A stretch of DNA of 64,000 nucleotides. It comes from Deinococcus aetherius. Its GTDB lineage: Bacteria > Deinococcota > Deinococci > Deinococcales > Deinococcaceae. Positions 50,796-60,482 of this stretch are shown in pieces. The notes under the pieces were generated by a model, which had not been told where the DNA came from, made no database searches, and saw only the letters and a program-made list of their open reading frames with translations. The first letter of the stretch is position 1; each line of letters starts with the position of its first letter. Made by a program: the position numbers and the translations under genes. Location of the stretch: positions 248,001 to 312,000 of the forward strand of contig NZ_AP026561.1 in NCBI RefSeq assembly GCF_025997855.1, written 5' to 3'.

Positions 50796-51143
50796 CTACC
50801 GCCCGCCGAAGCCGTGCTCGCGCAGCCGCACCACGTAGTCCGCGAGCGCCTCCAAGTCCGCGTCGCTGATCTCGGAGGCGTCGAAGGCGGGCATGGCGCC
50901 CAGCCCGGCGCGCACCTGGGCGCGGATGGCGAGGTGGGGCAGGGGCTTGTTGTTGAGGGCCGGGCCCAGCCCCTCGGCGCCGCCGGGGTGGCACTGCTGG
51001 CAGTTCGCCATGTACACGACCCGCCCGCGCGCCTCCTGGGGGCTGAGCCCGGTGAGTTCCCCGACGAGGGGCGCGTCCCGCCGCTGGGGGAGGCAGGCGG
51101 TCAGCAGGGGGGCGAGCAGGAGGAGGGGAAGGAGCCGTCTCAC
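50796..51143 (-). CDS. class I cytochrome c lipoprotein
   Basis: A 115-residue monoheme cytochrome c. The signal ends in a lipobox-like LLTAC (Cys17). The heme motif CQQCH is at 48-52 and the probable axial Met is M84 (LGAMPAF). GTG start overlapping the upstream dehydrogenase stop by 4 bases. It should take electrons from that dehydrogenase to the respiratory chain at the membrane surface. Confidence 0.9.
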   Translation of the reverse strand: MRRLLPLLLLAPLLTACLPQRRDAPLVGELTGLSPQEARGRVVYMANCQQCHPGGAEGLGPALNNKPLPHLAIRAQVRAGLGAMPAFDASEISDADLEALADYVVRLREHGFGGR

Positions 51144-52609
51144 CGCGCCCCCTCCCGGGTGATGCGCCACAGGACGCCCGTGTTGGGCTGCGGGATCTGG
51201 CCCTTCTTCGTCGTGGTCATCACCCCGAAGTCCACCACGTACAGGGCGTCGCCCGCCGGGGTGAAGCGCACGTCCACCGGGCGCTCGAAGCCGCCGCCCC
51301 CGAGTCTGGAGGCCGGGCCGTTCTCGGGACCCCGGTTCACCGCGAAGTCCTCCACCCGCCCGGTCGCCACATCCACCCGCACCACCTTGTAGCCCACCGG
51401 GCCGAGGACCTTGCCGACCCCCGGCGCGAGGTCCCCGAACTGGGCGACGAACGCCTCGCCCGCGTACCCGAAGGCGCCGCGCCCGAAGTCGATCCCGTTC
51501 GAGGAGGAGTGCACGCCCAGCAGGGCGGCGGGTTTCGGCGGGGTGCCCGGTGCCCGCGCCAGAACCTGTCCGGGCGGCGGCTTGCCGGGCCCGGTGAAGT
51601 GGTCGGCGTCGCTCAGGGGCCGCCCCGCGTGGAAGTCGGGCCAGCCGTACCACGTCCCCGGCGTGACCTTCCACAGCGGGTCCCCGGCCCCGTACACCGG
51701 GCGGCTGCCGCGCTCGTCGTAGCTGTTGTCCGCGACGTAGAGAGCGCCGTCCGGCGCGAAGGCGAGGCCGAAGGGGTTGCGGAAGCCCCAGGCGACGAGT
51801 TCGAGCGGCCCGCCCCGTTCGGGCACCCGCATCACCGCGCCCCCGCAGGGCAGCGCGCCGCGCACGACCTGCCCGGGTTGCGAGGGAGTGCCGAAGGGCA
51901 GGAACGCGCCCGTCGTCACCCGGTCGGCTTGCGGGGTGAGGGGATTTTCCGACTCGAAGTTGCGCCCCGCGAGGGTCACGTCCGCGCAGGGGGTGTCGTG
52001 GAACTCGGGGTGACGCCTGAGCCAGCCGTAATCCGCGTTGTCCGGCCCGACGACGGCGCTGTTCGTGGCGGTGCCCTGCCCGAAGTACACGTAGCCGTCG
52101 CGGCCCACGACCGGGCGATTGGTGTGGTGGTCCCCGAAGCTCGGCAGGTTCTCCACCAGGGGCGTGACCCGCCCGTCCGGGGTGATCTTCACGATCCGCC
52201 CCCCGCCGACCTCGCCCCCCTCGCCGACGTAGAAGGTGCCGTTCGCGTAGTCCAGGCCGTTCCAGGGCGGGCTCTCGCCCCGCGCGACCTCGGTGCGCTG
52301 GCCGTTCGCCTCGACCCGCAGGAGCCGGGGAACCGAGAAGACCTCCCCGTAGGAGTACCCGGCCTCCAGCACGTGGGGGCGCCCCGAGTCGTCGAAGGCG
52401 ACGGCGGTGGGGAAGTTGAGCCCGGTGGCGACGGCCTCCACCCGGTACCCGGCGGGAACGGCCACGTCGGCGGGCCGCACGAGGCGGGCGGCGGGAGGAG
52501 CGATCTGCCCCCCGCCCTTCGAGGGGAGCAGGCTGTAGCAGGAGGTCAGCAGCAGGCCGGTGAGCAGGGCGGCGGCGAGGGAACGTCCGGGGGAGCGCGC
52601 GGTCTTCAA
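51140..52609 (-). CDS. PQQ-dependent sugar dehydrogenase-like lipoprotein
   Basis: A 489-residue exported beta-propeller of the soluble glucose/sorbosone dehydrogenase family. The signal peptide ends in LLTSC (Cys24). Segments: VPAGYRVEAVATGLNFPTAVAFDDSG, LPSFGDHHTNRPVVGRDGYVYFGQGTATN, GFRNPFGLAFAPDGALYVADNSYDERGSRPV, and VKPVDVRF-type closing blade. The TTG start (52607-52609) has AGGAGG six bases upstream and gives a clean signal peptide. It is coupled to the cytochrome c. PQQ dependence is inferred from the family; several such proteins bind other cofactors or none. Confidence 0.85.
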   Translation of the reverse strand: MKTARSPGRSLAAALLTGLLLTSCYSLLPSKGGGQIAPPAARLVRPADVAVPAGYRVEAVATGLNFPTAVAFDDSGRPHVLEAGYSYGEVFSVPRLLRVEANGQRTEVARGESPPWNGLDYANGTFYVGEGGEVGGGRIVKITPDGRVTPLVENLPSFGDHHTNRPVVGRDGYVYFGQGTATNSAVVGPDNADYGWLRRHPEFHDTPCADVTLAGRNFESENPLTPQADRVTTGAFLPFGTPSQPGQVVRGALPCGGAVMRVPERGGPLELVAWGFRNPFGLAFAPDGALYVADNSYDERGSRPVYGAGDPLWKVTPGTWYGWPDFHAGRPLSDADHFTGPGKPPPGQVLARAPGTPPKPAALLGVHSSSNGIDFGRGAFGYAGEAFVAQFGDLAPGVGKVLGPVGYKVVRVDVATGRVEDFAVNRGPENGPASRLGGGGFERPVDVRFTPAGDALYVVDFGVMTTTKKGQIPQPNTGVLWRITREGAR

Positions 52610-52782
52610 GGTCCGCCTCCTGATGGGAAAACAGCTTCGGGTCAGGCTTCCATCGTAGGAGGTGGGGCGTGCCCGCCACCGCAGCCCCTTTGACACTTTC
52701 TTCAGGTTCCCCGGAATCCACGGTCGGGCCCACGGCGGCGCACTTGCCCTCCGCCCCCGCCGGGCGCCGCCTATGCTGGGGT

Positions 52783-55700
52783 ATGCCGCGCCTTTCCCTG
52801 CGAGCCCTCCTGCTCCTGACGGCCTGCCTGGGGGCCAGTGCCCGGGCGGACGTGACGGTCGCGCCCACCCCGCTGTACGCCTCCCCGGCGCTGGGCGGCG
52901 CCCCGGTCCTCACGCTGCCCTCCGGGAAGCCCGTGACCGTCCTGCGCACCTCGGAGGGGGAGCGCCCGGTCGTGACCATCCCCTACGGCGAACGGGTGCT
53001 CTACGGCCGCGCCGGGAACGTGAAGTCCACTCCCGAGTCCGTGCGGCTGAGCGGCCCGCAGTGGTATGTGCCGCCCCAGCCGAGCGCCCGCCCGGTGACG
53101 CTCTTCCTCAACCGGGAGTCGAACGCCCCCTCGGGTCAGGGGACAGATTGGGAGGTGCGCGTGCTGCCGCTCGCCCCGGCGACCCCCGGCGAGGTGAGTC
53201 TGCGGACCACGGGCGGCGCCCTGCGCACCGTGCGTGTGAGGCTCGCGGGGGACCGGGCCGCCGTCCCGCTGGAGCGCCTGAGCCCCGGGCGCTACCTCGT
53301 GACCGCCTCACGCGCTGACGCGCCCGCCTCGGTCCTCGACGCCGAGGTGCTGGAGGTCACCGACCTCGCCCTGACGGCGCTGACCACCCCGGCGGGCGTG
53401 TGGGTATGGGCGGCCCGGCTCGACGACGGCAGGGTGCTCCCCGGCGTGCGGCTGCGGGCGGTCGCCTCCCTCCTGAATGACGAGGGCCGGACCGTGTCGT
53501 CGCGGCCCCTGCCCCCTGTCACGACGGACTCCCGGGGTCTCGCGTTCCTGCCCCACCGGGACCGGGAGCGGCTCGCCGTGTACGGGGACGCGGCGCCCGG
53601 CGGCGTGACCCAGCGGGCCGTGCTGGGGGCGGGGGAGTTCGGGCTGTGGACGGGCGACGAGACGCGGGCGCGGGCCCTGATCCAGACCGACAAGCCGGTG
53701 TACCGTCCCGGCGAGACCCTGCGTGGGCTGGCGGTGGCCTACAGGCTCGGGCCCGGGACGCGGGTGCCGTACCGGGGCCCCGTCACCGTGCGGCTGGTAG
53801 ATGACGGCTACCCGGCCCTGACCCTCGCGCGGCGGTCGGCCACCGCCGACGCGAACGGCCTGGTGGGGTTCGAGTTCCCCCTCCCCGAGGACGTGCGGGT
53901 GGGCGAGTACCGGGTGGAGGTCGAAGTGCCCGGCCCCTCCACGCCGGGCAACCCTGCCCCCGCGCCCGACATCGCCAGCCTGCCCGTGCGGGTGCAGGCC
54001 TTCGTCAAGCCGCAGTTTACCCTCGATCTCGGCGGCCCGGCGGAGGTCGTGAGCGGCGAGCCCCTGCCGGTGAACGCCCGAGCCGAGCTGTACGCGGGGG
54101 GCGGAGCGACTGTGCGGGCGGACGCCTACCTCGGCGGCGGCTACGAGCGCGGGACGCTCTGGCCGGGGGCGGTGGACACCGGGAACCCGTACGAACGTTT
54201 CGGGCTGGAGACCGAATCGTGGGACTACTGGCGCTCCTCGCCCAGCCTTGACCCCGGGCAGAAGCCCGCCGCCCGGCTCGACATCGCCTCGGGGAAGGGG
54301 CAGACCACCCTGCGCCCCACCGCGACCGGTGGCGTGCCCCGTGTCTACACGGTCGTCGTCCGCGCCCGCGACGAGTACGGGCGGGACGTGCTCGCCTCGC
54401 GCGAAGTCACCGTCCACCCTGCCGGGCTGAAGTTCGAGCTGCCCGGCTTCCCGAACCAGACGGGCGAGGAGGTGCGGGCCCGCGTCCTCGTCCGGCAGGT
54501 CGGCAAGGGCGCGCCGCTGGCAGGCCGCCCCGTGGCCGTCACAGTGGTCCGCGCCTACAGCGAGGCCGTGCAGGTGGGCGGGCGCACCGAGTCCCGCGAC
54601 CGCGAGGAGGTCGTCTCGCGGCGGGAGGAGCGCAGCGGGGCCGGGGGGGCGCTCGACCTCGCCTTCCGGGTGGGGAAGCCGGGGGCCTACCTCGTCCGCC
54701 TGTCGGCGCGGGACGCGGCGGGCCGCCCGGTGCGCGCGACTTTCCAGGCCGCCTTCGTGCCCGAGCCCGCGCGAATCGAGCAGGGTCGCACGCTCGGCCT
54801 GAGTGCCGACCGCACCCGCTACGCGGTGGGCGACACCGCCCGCCTCACCCTGCGCACCAACCTCCCGACCGGCACGCCCGTCCTCCTGAGCGCGAACGCC
54901 GAGGGCCGCGTGACCCCGCGCCTCGTGCGGGTGACGGGGCCCGAGATGCGCCTGGAGTGGAAGGTCACCCCCGACCTCGCGCCCGGCCTCACCTTCTCGG
55001 CAGCGGCGGTCTTCGGGGCGGACTCGCTCAGATCGGGCACGGACCTCCTGTACGTGCCCCGCACCGACCGGCAGCTCGACGTGACGGTCACCTCCGGGAA
55101 GGCCACCCTGCGGCCCGGGGAGGAGACCACCCTGACCGTGAGCACCCGGCAGGGAGGCCGCCCGGTCCCCGCCCTCGTCACGCTCGCCGTGGTGAACGAG
55201 GCCGTCTATGCGCTCGCGGGCGACCCCAGCCCCGACCCCTGGCGCCTGCTGTGGGGGGCGAGCTACCCCGACGTGCAGGTGTACTCGACCGCCGGGGCGC
55301 CCGCCGACGGGGGCGGCGGGGGCGGGGGCGGGGCCGAGGGCGGCGTGCCGAGGCAGGACCTGCGCGAGGTGGCCCTCTTCCGCACGGTGACCACCGGGCA
55401 AGACGGCACCGCCCGCGTCCGGGTCCGCCTCCCCGAGGCGCTGGGGCCGTACCGGGTGAGCGCCCGCGCCCTGACCCGGGGGGGCGGTGCCGGGGAAACC
55501 CGGGGGGAGGTGCGCGCCGAACTGCCCTTCGCCCTGCGGCTCGCCCGCCCCCGCGTCCTGACTCAGGGGGACACGGGCCGCGCCGCCGTGAGCGTCCTCG
55601 ACCGCACCGGGCCGGGAGGGGCCGCCGGGCAGGGCAACGTCACCCTGGGCCTGGGGGTCGGCGGGAAGGAAACCACTCGGGTCCTGCCCCTGAAGGCCGG

Positions 55701-57321
55701 GGCCGCGACCGCGCTCCTCCCGCTCACCGCGCCGGGGACAGGCCGCAACGTCCTGCTCGACGCCTGGGCACAGCGGGGCACGAACCGTGACGCGCTGCGC
55801 GAGACCCTCCCCCTGCGCGAGGCGGGGCCGCGCACCCTCCTCACCCGGAGCGGGGCGCAGGCGGGACCGGGCACCCAGACCGACCCCCTGACTCGGCCCG
55901 GCGGCGCGGCGGTCGAGAGCCTGGTCGTGGACCTCGCCGCCACGCCGCTGCAAGCCGCCCTGACCGGACTCGACGCCTGGCTCGCCGACCCGGAGGAACG
56001 CTGGGTCACGACCGACGGGGTGGCGGCCCGATTGGGAGCCAACCTCGACCTCGCGGCGATGGGCACCCGGTTGGGCTGGCCCGACGTCGCCGGGCGGGCG
56101 CTGGGGCAGGCCCGGCGCGACCTCGCCTCCCTGCTCGCCCTGCGGGGCCAGGAGGGGTGGGGCTGGACCGCCGGGAGCGCCCCCACCGCCGAGATGACCG
56201 CACGGGCCCTGGGCGCCCTGACCCAGGCGAAGGGGGTGGGCCTGACGGACGCGGCGACCCTGACGGTGGCCGCCGACGACGCCCGCCGCCTGCTGGCGAA
56301 GGCGGGCACGGGCGAACCGGACCGCGTGCTCCTCGCCGCCACGCTCGCCCGGGCCGGAGACCCCACCGCCGCCTTCCGCCTCGCCCGGTCGGGTGGCCCC
56401 GCCGACCCTGCGGACGCCGCGCAGCTTGCCGCCGTCCTCGCCCCGGTCGCCCCCGACCTCGCCCGGCCCCTTTACACGCGGGCACGGCGCGGGGCGCGGA
56501 CGACCACGACGGGCACCCTGGTCCTCGGTGACGCCGGGGGCTGGAGGGGCGACACCGAACCCACCGCCCTGCTGCTGGAGGCGGCGGCGGCGCTGGGACA
56601 GCGGGCGGACATCCCGCCCCTGACGGGGGCGCTCCTCGACCGCAAGACCGGCGCCGCCTGGCCCGGCCCGCTCGCTACCGGGGCGGCCCTGCGCGCCCTG
56701 CGCCGCGTGGTGGAGGGGGAGACGGCGGGGCAGCGGCCGGGCGAGGTCACCCTGCGGGTGGGGCCCTGGGAAAAAACCGTGCGGGTGGGCGCCCCCCTCC
56801 GCGTTGTGGTGCCCCCGGAGGCGGTGAAAGCAGGAGGGGCGCTGACCCTCCAGGGGGACGGCCCCTTCGCCTTCCGCAGGGAACTGCGGGTCCGCGCGGG
56901 AGGCACGGCGCCCGCCGCCCCCAGCCTCGTCCACGTCGAGCGGCAGTACGACCGCACGCGGGTGGAGCGCGACGGGGTGGTCACGGTGACGCTGACCGTG
57001 CGCGCCGACGTGGGGACGCGGCACCTGCGCGTCACCGATCCCCTCCCCGGCGGCCTGGAGGCGGTGGACGACCGGCCCTTCGCGTATCCGGGCTCGGTCA
57101 ACCCGCCGCGCTCGGGCACCGTGGCCTGGGCCGAGCGGTCCCTCTACGACGACCGGGCGGTCTTCTACCTGGAACGGGTCGCGCCGGGCGTCACCACCAT
57201 CCGCTACCAGTTGCGCGCCCTCGCCCCGGGCCGCTACACCGCCCCGGCCCCCCGGGTGGACTTCGCCGGTGGCGGCGTGCCCGCCGTCGGGAGCGCGGAG
57301 GCGGTGGAGGTGCTGGAGTAG
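52783..57321 (+). CDS. alpha-2-macroglobulin-like protein without a visible thioester
   Basis: A 1512-residue exported protein. N-terminal signal (LRALLLLTACLGASARA; lipobox-like LTAC at Cys15, or signal peptidase I after ARA). Macroglobulin-type beta domains follow; LIQTDKPVYRPGETLRGLAV (about 335) is the A2M_N signature, and VNEAVYALAGDPSPDPW then a Gly-rich stretch (about 845-855) mark the bait-like region. The helical complement-like domain is about 1040-1330. The CxEQ thioester motif is absent. A -10-like TATGCT lies five bases before the ATG. It probably inhibits foreign proteases at the cell surface. Confidence 0.85.
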   Translation: MPRLSLRALLLLTACLGASARADVTVAPTPLYASPALGGAPVLTLPSGKPVTVLRTSEGERPVVTIPYGERVLYGRAGNVKSTPESVRLSGPQWYVPPQPSARPVTLFLNRESNAPSGQGTDWEVRVLPLAPATPGEVSLRTTGGALRTVRVRLAGDRAAVPLERLSPGRYLVTASRADAPASVLDAEVLEVTDLALTALTTPAGVWVWAARLDDGRVLPGVRLRAVASLLNDEGRTVSSRPLPPVTTDSRGLAFLPHRDRERLAVYGDAAPGGVTQRAVLGAGEFGLWTGDETRARALIQTDKPVYRPGETLRGLAVAYRLGPGTRVPYRGPVTVRLVDDGYPALTLARRSATADANGLVGFEFPLPEDVRVGEYRVEVEVPGPSTPGNPAPAPDIASLPVRVQAFVKPQFTLDLGGPAEVVSGEPLPVNARAELYAGGGATVRADAYLGGGYERGTLWPGAVDTGNPYERFGLETESWDYWRSSPSLDPGQKPAARLDIASGKGQTTLRPTATGGVPRVYTVVVRARDEYGRDVLASREVTVHPAGLKFELPGFPNQTGEEVRARVLVRQVGKGAPLAGRPVAVTVVRAYSEAVQVGGRTESRDREEVVSRREERSGAGGALDLAFRVGKPGAYLVRLSARDAAGRPVRATFQAAFVPEPARIEQGRTLGLSADRTRYAVGDTARLTLRTNLPTGTPVLLSANAEGRVTPRLVRVTGPEMRLEWKVTPDLAPGLTFSAAAVFGADSLRSGTDLLYVPRTDRQLDVTVTSGKATLRPGEETTLTVSTRQGGRPVPALVTLAVVNEAVYALAGDPSPDPWRLLWGASYPDVQVYSTAGAPADGGGGGGGGAEGGVPRQDLREVALFRTVTTGQDGTARVRVRLPEALGPYRVSARALTRGGGAGETRGEVRAELPFALRLARPRVLTQGDTGRAAVSVLDRTGPGGAAGQGNVTLGLGVGGKETTRVLPLKAGAATALLPLTAPGTGRNVLLDAWAQRGTNRDALRETLPLREAGPRTLLTRSGAQAGPGTQTDPLTRPGGAAVESLVVDLAATPLQAALTGLDAWLADPEERWVTTDGVAARLGANLDLAAMGTRLGWPDVAGRALGQARRDLASLLALRGQEGWGWTAGSAPTAEMTARALGALTQAKGVGLTDAATLTVAADDARRLLAKAGTGEPDRVLLAATLARAGDPTAAFRLARSGGPADPADAAQLAAVLAPVAPDLARPLYTRARRGARTTTTGTLVLGDAGGWRGDTEPTALLLEAAAALGQRADIPPLTGALLDRKTGAAWPGPLATGAALRALRRVVEGETAGQRPGEVTLRVGPWEKTVRVGAPLRVVVPPEAVKAGGALTLQGDGPFAFRRELRVRAGGTAPAAPSLVHVERQYDRTRVERDGVVTVTLTVRADVGTRHLRVTDPLPGGLEAVDDRPFAYPGSVNPPRSGTVAWAERSLYDDRAVFYLERVAPGVTTIRYQLRALAPGRYTAPAPRVDFAGGGVPAVGSAEAVEVLE

Positions 57322-57324
57322 GGC

Positions 57325-58362
57325 TCAGGACGCGGGCGACTCCTGGGCCCCGCCCGACTGCTCCTCCCCCGCGAAGGCGGCGTCGAAGGCCACGTTCGAG
57401 CCCGGGAAGTCGAGCCGCCGCAGGAAGGCTGCGCTCTCGGTCGCCCCGTGTACCCGGTCCATGCGCGAGTCCTCCCACTCGACGCTCAGCGGCCCCGCGT
57501 AGCCGATGTCGTTCAGCGCGACGATAACTGCCTCGAAATTGATGTCCCCGCGTCCCATCGAGCGGAAGTCCCAGTAGCGGCGGTGGTCGCCGAAACTCGT
57601 GTGCCCGCCGAAGACGCCCACCTCGCCCGTTCCGTGGCCCCACCACACGTCCTTCATGTGCGCGTGGAAGATGCGGCCTCCGAAAGTGTGCAGGAAGCGG
57701 ACGTAATCCACGTGCTGATACCCCAGGTGGCTGGGGTCGAAGTTGAAGCCGAAGCGGGGGTGATTCCGCACGGCCTCCAGCGCCCTGTGCGCCGTGGCGA
57801 TGTCGAACGCGATCTCGGTGGGGTGGACCTCCAGCGCGAAGTTGACCCCCTCCGCGTCGAAGGCGTCGAGGATCGGCGTCCAGCGGGCCGCGAAGTCCGC
57901 GAAGCCCCGGTCCCAGAACGCCTGGTCGGTGGGCGGGAAGGCGTACAGGCTGTGCCAGATCGACGAGCCCGTGAAGCCGTTCACCACGCCGACGCCGAAC
58001 CTGCGCGCGGCCCGGCCCGTGTCGATGATCTCCTGTGCCGCCCGCCGCCGCACCCCCTCCGGGTCGCCGCCCTGCCAGACGTGGGCGGGGAGGATGGAGC
58101 GGTGCCGCTCGTCGATGGGGTCGCACACCGCCTGCCCGACGAGGTGGTTGCTGATCGCCACGCATTGCAGGCCGTGTTGCTCAAGTAGGGCGCGTTTCTG
58201 CTGCACGTAGCCGTCGTCCCTCAGCGCCGCCTGAACGTCGAAGTGGTCGCCCCAGCAGGCGAGTTCCAGGCCGTCGTAGCCCATCTGCTTCGCCAGCGGC
58301 GCGAGTTCTTTGATTGGGAGGTCGGCCCACTGGCCGGTAAACAAGGTCACGAGTCTGGGCAT
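57325..58362 (-). CDS. sugar phosphate isomerase/epimerase (xylose isomerase-like TIM barrel)
   Basis: A 345-residue AP-endonuclease-2-fold protein: [49 protein letters not shown] (metal Glu), [34 protein letters not shown] (Asp/His ligands) and [12 protein letters not shown] (final Glu). Such enzymes act on keto-sugars as isomerases, epimerases or lyases. It is the last gene of the leftward sugar cluster and ends 3 bp from the convergent macroglobulin gene. Confidence 0.9.
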   Translation of the reverse strand: MPRLVTLFTGQWADLPIKELAPLAKQMGYDGLELACWGDHFDVQAALRDDGYVQQKRALLEQHGLQCVAISNHLVGQAVCDPIDERHRSILPAHVWQGGDPEGVRRRAAQEIIDTGRAARRFGVGVVNGFTGSSIWHSLYAFPPTDQAFWDRGFADFAARWTPILDAFDAEGVNFALEVHPTEIAFDIATAHRALEAVRNHPRFGFNFDPSHLGYQHVDYVRFLHTFGGRIFHAHMKDVWWGHGTGEVGVFGGHTSFGDHRRYWDFRSMGRGDINFEAVIVALNDIGYAGPLSVEWEDSRMDRVHGATESAAFLRRLDFPGSNVAFDAAFAGEEQSGGAQESPAS

Positions 58363-58458
58363 GGGGTCTCCAGGGGAGGGGCCGCCCGCAGCCGGGGGCT
58401 GGACGGGCGGCGCGGGAAGGGCGTGTGGGTTGTGTGGGTCGGATGCCCGGGGGACAGC

Positions 58459-59574
58459 TTAAGCCCCCGGCGCCCCCGATGGCGTGCCCCTGAACCATGC
58501 GGGCTGGGCCGCAAGTGCCTCGGGCCGCTCCGCGTAGCTGCCCGGCGCCAGCGTGCGCTCCTGCTCGGCAGCCTCCAGGATCGTGTGCATCACGTCGAGG
58601 ACGTGGAAGGCGAGGTCGCCGCTCGCCCGGTGGGGGGTGCCGTGCGCGATGGCGTCGAGCATGTCCGCCAGCCCGATGCCCCGGGCATTGCTGTGGAAGG
58701 GGCGGGTGAGTTCCACCGTCTCCCACTCCTCGGCCCCCCGGCGGCGCAGTCTCAGCGGGCCCCCGAAGGTGTTCGGGTCGGGGAGGCTCAGGGTCCCCTC
58801 CGTCCCGTAAACCTCGATGCGCGGCAGCTCGCTCGCGGGCGTGTCGAAGCTGGCGATGAAGGTGGCCGCCTGCCCGCCCCCGAAGCCGAGTTGCGCGGTG
58901 ACGTGGGTGGGGGTGTTCACCCCTATCTTCTCCCCCTGCCGCGCCCCGCTGCCCACCACGCGCTCCTCGAACGCTTTCACGGCGCTGCCGCCCACCCGCG
59001 TCACGGCGCCGAGCATGTTGATCAGGGCGGTGAGGTAGTACGGCCCCATGTCGAAGAGCGGCCCCGCCCCCGGCTGGTAGAAGAAGTCCGGGCTGGGATG
59101 CCAGGACTCCGGCCCGCTCCCCATGAAAAAGGCCGTGGCGGCGACCGGGCGCCCGATGGCCCCGGCGTCGAGGAGTTCCCGCCCGGTCTGGAGCCCCGCG
59201 CCCAAAAAGGTGTCCGGCGCGCAGCCCACCCGCAGGCCGCGTTCTTCCGCCTCGCGCAGGATGGCCCGCCCGTCCTCGCGCTCCACCGCCAGCGGCTTCT
59301 CGCTGTAGACGTGCTTCCCGGCGCGCAGGGCTCCCAGGCTCACCTCCGCGTGCGCGGCGGGCGGCGTGAGGTTCACGACGGCCACGATCTCGGGGTCGGC
59401 GAGGAGTTCTTCTCGCGTCATCGCCCGCGTGCCGTGCTCGGTGGCCTGCGCCTGCGCGCGTCCCGGGTCTATATCGGTGACCGCCTTCACCTCGAAGAGT
59501 TCGAGTTCGCGGGCGATCTTGAGGTAGGCGGCGCTGATGTTGCCGGTCCCGACGATGCCGATCTTGTGGGTCAT
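58459..59574 (-). CDS. Gfo/Idh/MocA-family oxidoreductase
   Basis: A 371-residue NAD(P)-dependent oxidoreductase. The Rossmann motif [14 protein letters not shown] is at the N-terminus, EKPLAVE carries the conserved Lys of the EKP motif, and [21 protein letters not shown] holds the catalytic Asp/Tyr-His-type region. It probably oxidises or reduces a sugar or 3-keto-sugar. ATG at 59572-59574. It lies between two TIM-barrel isomerase genes of the same strand with short gaps, so they form one operon. Confidence 0.92.
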   Translation of the reverse strand: MTHKIGIVGTGNISAAYLKIARELELFEVKAVTDIDPGRAQAQATEHGTRAMTREELLADPEIVAVVNLTPPAAHAEVSLGALRAGKHVYSEKPLAVEREDGRAILREAEERGLRVGCAPDTFLGAGLQTGRELLDAGAIGRPVAATAFFMGSGPESWHPSPDFFYQPGAGPLFDMGPYYLTALINMLGAVTRVGGSAVKAFEERVVGSGARQGEKIGVNTPTHVTAQLGFGGGQAATFIASFDTPASELPRIEVYGTEGTLSLPDPNTFGGPLRLRRRGAEEWETVELTRPFHSNARGIGLADMLDAIAHGTPHRASGDLAFHVLDVMHTILEAAEQERTLAPGSYAERPEALAAQPAWFRGTPSGAPGA

Positions 59575-59608
59575 GGGTCTTCCTTTTGGTGGGGGAGAGG
59601 AGAGGGGC

Positions 59609-60433
59609 TTACCCCTCCCAGCTTGAGAGGCCCTCTTCGACAAGTCGGCGCGCACTCTGCTCGACGTCGGCGAACACGTCCCCGGCGCTGCGGTCCATCT
59701 CCAGCACATGCCACTTCGCGGAGGGGGCGGCGAGGATGGCGGCGCGGTAGTCCACCACGCCCCCGCCGAGCGGCACCTGATCCGCCTCGGGGGTCGCCGG
59801 GCCGTCCTTGACGTGGAGGGCGAGCGTCCGGTCGCCGAGGCGCTGCAGCAGCTCGGCCGGGTCCTGCCCCGCCGTGCGCGCCCAGTAGATATCGACCTCG
59901 GTGAAGACCTGGGGATCGAGCAGGCCCAGGAGGGTGTCGTAGGCGGCCTGCCCGTTTTCCAGCGTGTCCCACTCCCACCAGTGGTTGTGGTAGCCGAGCC
60001 GGATGCCCCGAGCCGAGGCATTCCGCGCGGCCTCGTTCATCGCCCCCGCGAACCGCCGGGTGCCGTCCAGCGTCGAGAGGGCGTCGCGCTCGAAGCCGTG
60101 GACCTCGCCGGGCCAGGAGACGACGGCGAGTTTGGCCCCGATAAGATCAAGTTCGTCGAGGATGGCGTCCGCCTGCGGCCCGTACGGCGCGGCGGCGTGG
60201 ACGGACGAGAGCCCCAGGCCGTGGTCGCCGAGGTCGCGGCGCAGGGTGGTCGCCGTCGCCATCCGCGCGGCGGGGGTCTGCCGACTGCTGCCGATGCCGA
60301 AGGGCTCGACGTACCTGAAGCCGATCCCGGCAACCCGCGCGACCGTGGCGGTGGGGTCGGCCTGCTGAGCGTCGCGGAAGGTGTACATCTGCACCGAGAG
60401 GGTGCCTCGCGGGGTGGTCTGTGAGTCGGTCAT
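59609..60433 (-). CDS. sugar phosphate isomerase/epimerase (second TIM barrel)
   Basis: A 274-residue protein: [39 protein letters not shown] (metal site region), [35 protein letters not shown] and WHVLEMDR. It belongs to the same superfamily as the gene at 57325 but is shorter and only distantly related. Members near GMC/Gfo-Idh genes act on 3-keto-glycosides. ATG at 60431-60433 with GGAGG seven bases upstream. Confidence 0.88.
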   Translation of the reverse strand: MTDSQTTPRGTLSVQMYTFRDAQQADPTATVARVAGIGFRYVEPFGIGSSRQTPAARMATATTLRRDLGDHGLGLSSVHAAAPYGPQADAILDELDLIGAKLAVVSWPGEVHGFERDALSTLDGTRRFAGAMNEAARNASARGIRLGYHNHWWEWDTLENGQAAYDTLLGLLDPQVFTEVDIYWARTAGQDPAELLQRLGDRTLALHVKDGPATPEADQVPLGGGVVDYRAAILAAPSAKWHVLEMDRSAGDVFADVEQSARRLVEEGLSSWEG

Positions 60434-60482
60434 GCGGAAACCTCCGGGGAGTGGGGTCGAAAGACGTTGTGGGGGGAGGAGG

